Shown: piece by piece, positions 41,149 to 48,565 of the stretch
Position numbering within the stretch: the stretch's first letter is position 1
Layout of the letters: every line of letters starts with the position of its first letter
NCBI GenBank assembly: GCA_028289345.1
Contig: JANQQL010000036.1
Coordinates: 1 to 64,000, forward strand
DNA: 64,000 bases
Direction of reading: 5' to 3'
From: Planctomycetota bacterium
GTDB lineage: Bacteria > Planctomycetota > B15-G4 > SIAN01
Position numbers and translations under genes: made by a program
The notes under the pieces: generated by a model
What the model saw: the letters and a program-made list of their open reading frames with translations, nothing else
Told to the model about the DNA's origin: nothing
Databases searched by the model: none

Positions 41149-43177
41149 GGATGCGCAACTCGGGCTTGTGCATTTTCGCCAGGTTCTGCATCGAGAAGCG
41201 ATTCTGGTAGGGAATCTGCAGTCGGGTCTGCACCTCGCGCTGGGCGTTGGCTTCGGCATTGCTGCGATCGACCTGGTTGATGTCATCCATCGAAGGCCGC
41301 GTGCGACTCAAGATGCGCGCCACGTAGCAGGTCTTCCCGGCGCTGTCGAGGAGCACGTCGCTCACCTCTCCTGCTGCAAAGCCCAAGAGCTGGGGGGTGT
41401 CGCCGAACGTGTCCAACCGCATGAGAAATCGCTCCGCCCCCTCGTAGCGATCGTAGAAAGTCGGGGTCCGACCGATGTCGCGCCGGAAGTTTTCAATGGT
41501 CTTGCGCTCCAAGCCATCGGCAGTGGCCTGCTTCACGAAAAGCTCGTCCTCCTTGCCTCGCACCAACGATGACACGTTGAGGAAGTAGTCACGCTCCACC
41601 GCGTCCTTGCGCTGCTCTTTCTCATTCTGCGACAGTCCCGACCCGTCGATTTCGGCGTTCATTTCATCGCGCGCGGCGGCAAGGAAGTCGGCTTGGCCGG
41701 CGTCGAGCTGAGCCACCGCTTGGTCGCGGATTCCGTTGCGGAACGAGTCGGCAGCTTCCTTCGCCGTGACCTCGGCTTGCTCCGTGACCCAGTGCTCCAA
41801 GACATCATCCTTGGCTTCGTCGAAGGTCTTCGGGGCCCGGGCCTTTCGCTCGACCAGACGCAGCAAGTAGCCCCACTGGCGTTCTCCGGCCGCTTCGACC
41901 ACTCGGACCTCTCCCGGCTGCAGCCCACCAAGAACGAACGGTAGGGTCGTGTCATTCGGGGGATCCAGGGTCATGAGATCCTGACGCTCCAGGTCGTTGT
42001 GACGCTCGTAGCGGAGCCCCCATTCGGCCACCAAGCGCTGGAACTCGGCGCTGTCCTGGGCCGCCTTCTCTTCGGCGGAGAGTCCTTCGCCATCTTCCGA
42101 AGCCACCTGACGGGGACCTCCTTCGCCCTCCTCGCCGAGCAGTTCGTCGATGTCGTCAAGGGAGTCCCCGGTGTTTTCTTCGGGATTCACCGCGGCATCG
42201 AACACCTCGCGCAACTTGCTGAGGGCCGCCTTCATTTGCAAATCCCGCAGGATCTTGGCGCGGGAGTTTTCCGGGATGTCCGTCGCCTCTTCCACCGGTC
42301 CGGCCGAAGCTTCGTATCGGTTGGGTTCCCGGCGGTACTTGGCCAGCAGTTCCGCATCCGACGGTTCTTCGAAATCTTCCAGAGCGGCTTCGGGCAGGGT
42401 GAAAGATTCGTCCGAGTAGTCGAGCAGCGCTAGCTCCAAATCGAACCGCTCAGGGCGCGAGAACTTGCCTTGGACGATGTTCGCCGGCAAGCCCAAGAAG
42501 TACTCCTTGAGTTCCTCTTCGGAGGCAGGATCGTCGCGCAGGGTTTGGGCGTAGTCCTCAAAGGGGAATTCGACGTATTCGAGGCTGATCAGTTCGTTCT
42601 CGCGCTCGAAGTGTCGCTTGATGTCCTGAGGGTCATAGACGCGCGAGCCTTCCACCGCTTCCCGGTAGTAGCTGGCCTTCATGACTTCGCGCATCCGCTC
42701 CTTGAAAGAAGCTTGGTTGAGACCAACCTGACTGAGAATCCGATTGAAGTCACGCTTCGACATGGACTGGCCGTCGCGGCCGAAGCTGGCGTACAGATTG
42801 GCCAAGGATCGGTCGATCACCGACTCCGGGATGTGGAGGCCCATTTCCTCGGCCTCGGCCAAACAGATCGCGTGAATCAGCGGAGCATCCCCGACACTGT
42901 CGGGAAGCACCGGAGCCACCGCCATCGGTCCTACCAGATTGCACAGGCCGATGATCTCGTTCTTCAAGCGGGTCCACTCGGACAGGTTGTACTCCACGGT
43001 CCGCCCGCTGGTCGTCTGAAAGCGCAGCCAGCTCGTGCCACCGAGGGGCGAGCCGCCGCTCCCAGTGAACGCGCTGATGGCGGTCGTCACCGAGAAGGTG
43101 AACATGACGAAGATCGTCGCGATGCTGGCCACGATCATGTACTTCTTCTTGTGCTTGTGGAAATGCCGGAAGGCCAT
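41105..43177 (-). CDS. PpiD/SurA-like membrane-anchored periplasmic foldase
   Basis: 690 residues from ATG 43177 (GTG 43210 is the alternative). A short Lys/His-rich N-terminus precedes one membrane helix (about 12-33), placing the rest in the periplasm. Residues about 95-190 resemble the SurA/PpiD N-terminal chaperone domain (HAICLAEAEEMGLHIPESVI, FKERMREVMKASYYREAVEG). About 385-460 is a parvulin-like segment (RLVAEWGLRYERHNDLERQD, VLGGLQPGEVRVVEAAGERQ) that looks degenerate, and a second helical chaperone region follows. A long acidic stretch (about 310-375) interrupts it. Probably chaperones exported proteins. A 44-base tail overlap with yidD is seen. Confidence 0.8.
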   Translation of the reverse strand: MAFRHFHKHKKKYMIVASIATIFVMFTFSVTTAISAFTGSGGSPLGGTSWLRFQTTSGRTVEYNLSEWTRLKNEIIGLCNLVGPMAVAPVLPDSVGDAPLIHAICLAEAEEMGLHIPESVIDRSLANLYASFGRDGQSMSKRDFNRILSQVGLNQASFKERMREVMKASYYREAVEGSRVYDPQDIKRHFERENELISLEYVEFPFEDYAQTLRDDPASEEELKEYFLGLPANIVQGKFSRPERFDLELALLDYSDESFTLPEAALEDFEEPSDAELLAKYRREPNRYEASAGPVEEATDIPENSRAKILRDLQMKAALSKLREVFDAAVNPEENTGDSLDDIDELLGEEGEGGPRQVASEDGEGLSAEEKAAQDSAEFQRLVAEWGLRYERHNDLERQDLMTLDPPNDTTLPFVLGGLQPGEVRVVEAAGERQWGYLLRLVERKARAPKTFDEAKDDVLEHWVTEQAEVTAKEAADSFRNGIRDQAVAQLDAGQADFLAAARDEMNAEIDGSGLSQNEKEQRKDAVERDYFLNVSSLVRGKEDELFVKQATADGLERKTIENFRRDIGRTPTFYDRYEGAERFLMRLDTFGDTPQLLGFAAGEVSDVLLDSAGKTCYVARILSRTRPSMDDINQVDRSNAEANAQREVQTRLQIPYQNRFSMQNLAKMHKPELRILSEEEQAAAERQMQ

Positions 43178-43214
43178 CGACAACTCTCGAGGAACGGGAC
43201 GAAAAAGCACTCAC

Positions 43215-43239
43215 CAGAACCGTCGAAAACAGGGTTCTG
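43215..43239 (-). repeat. Inverted repeat between the pseudopilin operon and the foldase gene
   Basis: CAGAACC and GGTTCTG form a 7-bp stem with an 11-base loop; on the minus strand TTTTT follows eight bases later. It may end the large upstream operon, but the U-run is displaced. A TACAAT hexamer (minus strand, 43259-43264) just before it could be a -10 box for the foldase gene. Confidence 0.35.
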
Positions 43240-43296
43240 AGAGAAAAAGAGGGCAGGGATTGTAGCGGATGGCGGGGATCTCTCCCCCCGGGAAGT

Positions 43297-44589
43297 TCAG
43301 CGGTCGCCGGGAGTCGCGGGGGCCGCGGTGACTTCCCGAATGCCGACCACGGGCTGCCCGGAATCATCGTCGTCGGCCGCCATCGCCTCTTCACCCGGAT
43401 CCTCGAGCTCCGGCTCCGCCCCGACTTCGGTCGCGAGCTCATCCGTCGACGGCTCGCTCTCGACCTCGAGGACCGGCGTCCCTGACTCTGAGGGGCTGAC
43501 ATCTTCCGGGCCCGCATCCGGCTCCTGCTCTGGCTCGGGGGATTCATCCGCCAGCGCCGACTCCGATTCGGGCCCAGGGCCGGAATCGGTGACCGGAGCT
43601 TCCTCCGCTTTCGGCTCGGCCCCGGGCGAGGGCAAATCCTCTTCGGGACCCTCCGCGGCCAACGAACCGTCGGGAGCAAAAACCTTGGGAAGGTCCTTCA
43701 GAGAAGAGAGCCCGAACAAGTCGAGGAACTTGCGGCTGGTGCCGTACTGCTGGGGACGGCCCACGATCGGAGCTCGCCCGACCACCTTGATCAACCGACG
43801 TTCCTTGAGAGCACGCAATACGGGGCCGGCCTGGACTCCGCGGACGCCCTCGACATCGGCACGGGTGACCGGCTGCCGGTAAGCGACGATCGCCAGGGTT
43901 TCGAGGGCGGCGCCAGAGAGACGCTCCTTTTCCGCCTTGTGGAAAAGCCGGGAAAGGTACGGAGCGAACTCGGGACGCGTGACCAGCCGGTGCCCGCCCG
44001 CAATCTCCACCACCTGGAGCGGGGAGCGACGCTTGGCCAAAAGCTCCTCGAGATCTTCCAACGCTTGTTCGACCCGAGAAACCGCCACTTTGCCCAGGGC
44101 CTGGGCGATCCGTTTGGCGGTGAGCGGCTCGTGGGCGCCGAACAGCAGAGCCTCGATGATCAGCAACAAATCGTCCGGGGTCTCTTCGACGGCGACCTCG
44201 GGTTCTTCGATGGCCACCGGGGACGGCTTGCCGCCACGGCCTTTCTTCGAACCGGCCTTCTTGGATCCGCCCCTCTTGGCGGAGACTTTCTTCGATGCGG
44301 CCTCAGACTTTCGAGCAGTTTTGGCCGCAGCCCCGCTTTTCTTCTTCGAAGCCTCGCTTGCCGACTTTTGGGCCGCTTTGGACCCCGCTCCCTTGGCGGT
44401 GGTCTTCTTCGCCCCCGCCTTCTTGGCAGGCGTGGACTCCGATTTCGCGTCGGAACCCGGCTTCCCACGCGAGGCCTTGCCCGCGCGGCCCCTTTCGCCG
44501 CGTTTCGTCTTTCCGGTCGACTTCCCGGCGCTCTTCTTCGCCGAAGCGCCAGAGCTGCTTTTCCCGGATGCGCGTTTTTTCTTAGCCAT
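43297..44589 (-). CDS. scpB: Segregation and condensation protein B with histone-H1-like N-terminal tail
   Basis: ScpB partners ScpA and SMC in chromosome condensation. The core (about 140-304) is the double winged helix: LLLIIEALLFGAHEPLTAKR, LSGAALETLAIVAYRQPVTR and GRPQQYGTSRKFLDLFGL. Before it lie about 124 residues made almost only of Lys, Ala, Gly, Ser and Arg with five acidic residues, like eukaryotic or chlamydial H1-type tails. After it come about 120 residues rich in Glu, Asp, Pro and Ser. Usual ScpB is about 200 residues; this is 430. ATG 44589 overlaps the preceding gene's stop by eight bases. No ScpA or SMC gene is nearby; the gene closes the pseudopilin operon. Confidence 0.93.
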   Translation of the reverse strand: MAKKKRASGKSSSGASAKKSAGKSTGKTKRGERGRAGKASRGKPGSDAKSESTPAKKAGAKKTTAKGAGSKAAQKSASEASKKKSGAAAKTARKSEAASKKVSAKRGGSKKAGSKKGRGGKPSPVAIEEPEVAVEETPDDLLLIIEALLFGAHEPLTAKRIAQALGKVAVSRVEQALEDLEELLAKRRSPLQVVEIAGGHRLVTRPEFAPYLSRLFHKAEKERLSGAALETLAIVAYRQPVTRADVEGVRGVQAGPVLRALKERRLIKVVGRAPIVGRPQQYGTSRKFLDLFGLSSLKDLPKVFAPDGSLAAEGPEEDLPSPGAEPKAEEAPVTDSGPGPESESALADESPEPEQEPDAGPEDVSPSESGTPVLEVESEPSTDELATEVGAEPELEDPGEEAMAADDDDSGQPVVGIREVTAAPATPGDR

Positions 44590-45532
44590 TCGTGACACCA
44601 ATCCCCAAGAGCGTCACTTCATACCTCTCTTCCATCATGCGCATCCACGCATCGAGTTCCAACGGAGAAAGAGCACGACCGCTCAGCTCTTCTTCCAAAT
44701 CGGCCGCCGCTTGGGCGTACGATTGAGCCCTGGGTGCAAGTCGAGTGACCACTTGGACCACCCGAAACTCCGCGCGAGGATCGGCTTCTCCCGGCCCGAG
44801 AACACCGACTTCGCCGGGAGCTAGATCCTTCACCTTTTCCAACAGAGGAATCCCCAGGCTTTCCGGAAGCGGTGGATAAAGACCTCCTTGGGGGGCCGAA
44901 GCATCTTCCGAGTGCTCCTTGGCCAAACTCGCGAAGTCCGCTCCACGTTGCACCTTGTCGTGGATCTCGGTGGCCAGTTTCTCGTTGGTGACTCGAATCA
45001 GTCGCACCTGGACTCGACGAGACTGGGACAACTCGAACAAGATCAGTCGCTCCAAGCGTAGGGAGTTGCGGCCCGCGGTTTCCACGTGGCGTCGATATTC
45101 CATGACCTCCATGCCGAAGACCCTCGGGACATACTCGTCGAGCCCCTCTTGGCCTCCGGTGGCGTCCCGCACCTTCGTTTCGAACTCCTCGAGGGTCTTG
45201 TCTCGTTCGGCGATGACCCGAGCTTCGTCCAGGCGCAGTCCGACCCGTCGCGACTCCAGTTCGACCAAGCGATCCACGGCCACTTGGCGAACCGCTTCTC
45301 GGGTCGCATCGCCGGCGGACAGGAACAACAGCGGAAAGACCTCCGAAGACAAGATGGGTTGGCCCGCCACCTGCGCCACCACGCGGGTCCCCAAAGGCAA
45401 GTCTTCGAGGGGCAGCGGCCGGATCTCCGGAGCCGGTCGCGGCCCGACCGTCTCCTCGCCCGGATTCGGCGCCGCGCAGCCCCCGGCCGAACCCACCAAC
45501 AAAGCACCGAGAATCGTTCGCACGCCTCTCAT
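44582..45532 (-). CDS. Parvulin-type peptidyl-prolyl isomerase lipoprotein
   Basis: 316 residues from ATG 45532, which overlaps the upstream stop by four bases. Signal peptide with lipobox SAGGCAAP (Cys near 19). After a Pro-rich linker, about 45-155 is a SurA/PrsA-like helical domain (VAQVAGQPILSSEVFPLLFL, LEEFETKVRDATGGQEGLDE). About 175-285 resembles the PPIC rotamase domain (VRLIRVTNEKLATEIHDKVQ, GADFASLAKEHSEDASAPQG). Likely folds exported proteins; its place in the operon suggests the pseudopilins or their cargo as clients. Confidence 0.88.
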   Translation of the reverse strand: MRGVRTILGALLVGSAGGCAAPNPGEETVGPRPAPEIRPLPLEDLPLGTRVVAQVAGQPILSSEVFPLLFLSAGDATREAVRQVAVDRLVELESRRVGLRLDEARVIAERDKTLEEFETKVRDATGGQEGLDEYVPRVFGMEVMEYRRHVETAGRNSLRLERLILFELSQSRRVQVRLIRVTNEKLATEIHDKVQRGADFASLAKEHSEDASAPQGGLYPPLPESLGIPLLEKVKDLAPGEVGVLGPGEADPRAEFRVVQVVTRLAPRAQSYAQAAADLEEELSGRALSPLELDAWMRMMEERYEVTLLGIGVTNG

Positions 45533-47013
45533 TGGAAACGCACCTTCCGGTCCACCCGCAGCGCCTTGCAACGGGAGCAAGGAGAGCGAACCACTCCTTG
45601 CTCGACCACGTAACCCTCGAGCACGCCCGTGCCCGCACAACGCACGCATGGGGTCGTGAGGACCGAGACGAGTTCGACCGAAGGCTCTCGTTCGGCCCAG
45701 AAGGCGATCAAGTAGTGGGAGCGTTCTCGCTTGCCCGTGCGAGCCCACCACTCATCGCGGTTCGGAGGCACGTCTTGAATGCGAAAGCCCTGGTCTTTCT
45801 TCTCGACTTCCTTCGACTCCGCCTGCCGCTTGCGTTCCTCGATGATTCGCCGTACGCGCGAGGCCAAATCGTTCTCTTCGTCGTTCGCGTTTCCAGACCC
45901 CTGCGCCACCGCCGCGTCGAGTTCCTCGCCGGTCAAACCACGCAAGGCGTCTTGTTCTCCCAAAGTGAACGTGCCTGCGCCATAGGAGGCAATGCGGGGG
46001 GCCCCTCGAAACCGCTGGTCGTCCTCCCAAATGGAACGCACTTCTTCCGGCGTGGACTCGGTTTGGGTCGCCACCGCTTGAATGGCGTAATCCGTGGCCT
46101 CCGCGGTCATTCGCTTGCGAGCGGCACTCAGGGAAAGCTCGGCGTCACCGGCGACCCGCCAAGCAAAGCGCTCCATGTGTGCGAACAGATTGGCGACCAC
46201 CTTCCCGGTGAGCCACTCGCCGCGCTGCTTGACGATACGGTCTCGGGCAACCGCAAACTCTGCGGCCAAGGGAGAATCCCCTCGCGCTTCCAAAAACGCC
46301 TCGATCGCGGCCAGTGACTGCGGGAACTGGTTGCGTCGCGCCAAGCGCTTGACGCGTCCGAGTTCCTCGGCGTCTTCGCCGGCGGCTTCGAGTCGCTCCG
46401 CCCGCAGCAGTTTTCGGGACACGTCGTCTGATTTGAAATCGGAGTCGAGTTCTCGACAGCGAGCGAGGTGCTCTCCAACGCGAGGCCAAAGCTGCAATCG
46501 TTCGCAGAACAGGGCCAAGTTGTAATGCTCCAAGGGCGACGACGGCTCGCCTTGGGCGAGTTCTTCGAGGTACACCTCTTCCCCTTCGTAGACGTCCAAG
46601 GCATCGACCCAGACTTCTTCGCGTCGGCGCACTTGGGCCAAAGGGAGCTGCCAGGTCTTGGTTTTCTGGCGAAGCACCACCGCCGTCCCCGCTTGCTCTT
46701 CCAGGATGCCCAGGAACTCCACACCATTGGTCATCACCACCTTGGTGGCTTCCACCATGACCGGGTCGAGCTGATCACCATCGGGGAGGTAGCCGAACGA
46801 TCGACGGATGCGCTCTGCATCTTGGCGATGCATCTGGTCCCAGCGCAGATCGATCAACGCCCCGTTGTCCACCCGGGTGCCCTCGATGCCGCGCGCTTCG
46901 TCGAACGTTTCGCGCTGCAGGTGGACCACCACTTCACCGCCAATGAGCAGACGCACGATCTCGGCGGGCTCGCTGATCCACAACACCACTCCGAGAATTC
47001 CCATTGCCATCAT
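45529..47013 (-). CDS. Uncharacterised protein with C-terminal zinc-ribbon motif
   Basis: 494 residues. ATG 47013 is preferred: GGAGAAG lies nine bases upstream and the ATGA overlaps the stop of the I-like pseudopilin gene. ATG 47028 lacks a ribosome-binding site. One N-terminal hydrophobic segment (about 1-15) may be a signal or anchor. Residues 20-130 are beta-rich, with two similar-looking halves (VRLLIGGEVVVHLQRETFDE and VMTNGVEFLGILEEQAGTAV). The middle is helical and charged. The C-terminus has a DnaJ-like ribbon CVRCAGTG and CSRCKALR. No known family recognised; position suggests a role in the pseudopilus machine. Confidence 0.82.
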   Translation of the reverse strand: MMAMGILGVVLWISEPAEIVRLLIGGEVVVHLQRETFDEARGIEGTRVDNGALIDLRWDQMHRQDAERIRRSFGYLPDGDQLDPVMVEATKVVMTNGVEFLGILEEQAGTAVVLRQKTKTWQLPLAQVRRREEVWVDALDVYEGEEVYLEELAQGEPSSPLEHYNLALFCERLQLWPRVGEHLARCRELDSDFKSDDVSRKLLRAERLEAAGEDAEELGRVKRLARRNQFPQSLAAIEAFLEARGDSPLAAEFAVARDRIVKQRGEWLTGKVVANLFAHMERFAWRVAGDAELSLSAARKRMTAEATDYAIQAVATQTESTPEEVRSIWEDDQRFRGAPRIASYGAGTFTLGEQDALRGLTGEELDAAVAQGSGNANDEENDLASRVRRIIEERKRQAESKEVEKKDQGFRIQDVPPNRDEWWARTGKRERSHYLIAFWAEREPSVELVSVLTTPCVRCAGTGVLEGYVVEQGVVRSPCSRCKALRVDRKVRFQ

Positions 47014-47411
47014 GGCGAGCTTCTCCATGGAACATCGCGGCGCCGTACGACGTGAGGCACCTCGTACACCTCTTGTTGTCCACCATCCAACCAGTGGATG
47101 CGAACCAGGACCAAGGAGGCCTGCTCCGGAGCATCCGGCGCGGGCATCCAGGAATAACTCAGCCCGTCGGATTCGGGGAGGACACGCGGCACGCGAGCCG
47201 CGTCCAAATCCAACGCACCATACTCGGCCTCGACACGGGTCAGGACTTCGCCAACGGCCTCCACCGCCTGTGCTTGGCGTTGGGACTCTTGATGGAAGCG
47301 AGTCCCGCTGGTCAACAACCCCAGCACTCCGACGATCCCCAGCAAGAACACGGCGACCGCGGTCAACACCTCCAACAGGGTCAAGCCTCGACAGCGAGCG
47401 CGATCGGTCAT
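47010..47411 (-). CDS. GspI-like minor pseudopilin
   Basis: 133 residues from ATG 47411, which overlaps the previous stop (ATGA). Prepilin peptidase site RCRG|LTLLEVLTAVAV with Glu at +5 and a hydrophobic helix to about residue 33. The small globular domain that follows has the size of GspI. By family knowledge I, J and K form the pseudopilus tip complex. The open frame extends far upstream, but only as a shadow of the J gene. Confidence 0.88.
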   Translation of the reverse strand: MTDRARCRGLTLLEVLTAVAVFLLGIVGVLGLLTSGTRFHQESQRQAQAVEAVGEVLTRVEAEYGALDLDAARVPRVLPESDGLSYSWMPAPDAPEQASLVLVRIHWLDGGQQEVYEVPHVVRRRDVPWRSSP

Positions 47412-48565
47412 GGCGTCGTTCCTCCGGAGGGAAGCGCGCGAGCCATCGGCAAGCGGATCGTCCTTCGAAACACCCTGCCGGCGCAGACTCGGCTTCCCGC
47501 CTCGTGGATTCCCGGGCGAGTGTTCCACAACCCTCGAGCCGTGATCGACCATCGGCCTTCGATCTGGGTCAGTTCCAGCCACTCCTGGTCGATTCGAACT
47601 CGGTGAGGCCCGGCGCCGAGCTTTCGCAACCAAGCATCCTGGAGCAGCGCACACGGCACTCCCGGTTCGGTGCCCAGTGACTCGGTGAGAAACGCTTCTT
47701 CGCTTTCCCCGGGTGGTTCGGCAATGACCAACGTCACTCGAACGGCGGCGGGAAAGAGGTCGTCGTCGGGATTGGCGAGGGAGGAGTCCCCGACCCCGAA
47801 TCGAAACGAATCCTCGCTGCGGCCGGGAACGAGGATCCCACGAGTAGAATCCCAGGTTTGCGAGACCTCCTCCTCGAGCAGGTCCTCGGGGCGCAGGACG
47901 AATTCGAAACCCAGATGAAGTAGGTTTTCCGCAGCCACCTGCATCGGAACTTGATTCAACGAAGCCTGCCCAACCTGCAGCTTCGCAAACAGAGAGTCGG
48001 GGCCACCAATGGGACTGCGAACCGCTCGCCATAACGCCAAGCGGCCTTCGTAACCGGGCCGTCGGTCGGGAAACAACAGGTACGCCACTTCCACCATCGA
48101 CTCGGTGGCCCGCAAGGCGGGCGCGGCCTCTTCCGCCCCCCGCTCCCCGACGTAATAGTCGGTCGCCTCCGGGTCCGAGCCAGCGCGAAGGAGTTGTGGA
48201 TCGGTCGTTTCTTCGAACAACCGCCGCACGAACAGCAACCGCTGGGCACGATGCTCGAAGACGCCGTCACGGTCGGAGTCTCGTTCCACCATGTCGCAGT
48301 AGAACTTGCGCCGTGGTTCTCCGGATCCTCCGTCGGTGACCAACACGTGGCGCAGTTCCTTGCCCATGCGATCCAACAGATAGGCCGCCCGAATCGCTGA
48401 GGATCGCGATCGTTCGCCGCGACTCCACAGTCCCAGCCCTCCGTGCATGACTTCCAGCACCATGCCGATCAGTCCGAGGAAGATCGCCAACGCGACGAGC
48501 AACTCGACCAAGGTCATTCCTTGGCGGTTCCGCGCGATCTCGAAACTTGGCAGGCGAGGTTTCAT
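47408..48565 (-). CDS. GspJ-like minor pseudopilin with C-terminal repeat module
   Basis: 385 residues, about twice a typical GspJ. ATG 48565 shares one base with the stop of the K-like gene. Leader MKPRLPSFEIARNRQG is followed by cleavage site G|MTLVELLVALAIF with Glu at +5. Residues about 40-130 and 150-250 carry GspJ-like features (ELRHVLVTDGGSGEPRRKFY, ATESMVEVAYLLFP). Residues 317-363 hold a copy of the motif found repeatedly in the neighbouring giant protein (VRIDQEWLELTQIEG, ARGLWNTRPGIHEAGSRV). Probably part of the tip complex. Confidence 0.87.
   Translation of the reverse strand: MKPRLPSFEIARNRQGMTLVELLVALAIFLGLIGMVLEVMHGGLGLWSRGERSRSSAIRAAYLLDRMGKELRHVLVTDGGSGEPRRKFYCDMVERDSDRDGVFEHRAQRLLFVRRLFEETTDPQLLRAGSDPEATDYYVGERGAEEAAPALRATESMVEVAYLLFPDRRPGYEGRLALWRAVRSPIGGPDSLFAKLQVGQASLNQVPMQVAAENLLHLGFEFVLRPEDLLEEEVSQTWDSTRGILVPGRSEDSFRFGVGDSSLANPDDDLFPAAVRVTLVIAEPPGESEEAFLTESLGTEPGVPCALLQDAWLRKLGAGPHRVRIDQEWLELTQIEGRWSITARGLWNTRPGIHEAGSRVCAGRVFRRTIRLPMARALPSGGTTP
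47477..47617 (-). repeat. Copy G of the IGdEvi/RGxxGT protein repeat (in the J-like gene)
   Basis: Encodes VRIDQEWLELTQIEGRWSI and RGLWNTRPGIHEAGSRV, matching the pattern of the repeats in the K-like gene: a strand with I-dE, an aromatic or Leu three residues on, RG, a G/N-T, His, then G-V. Confidence 0.55.
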
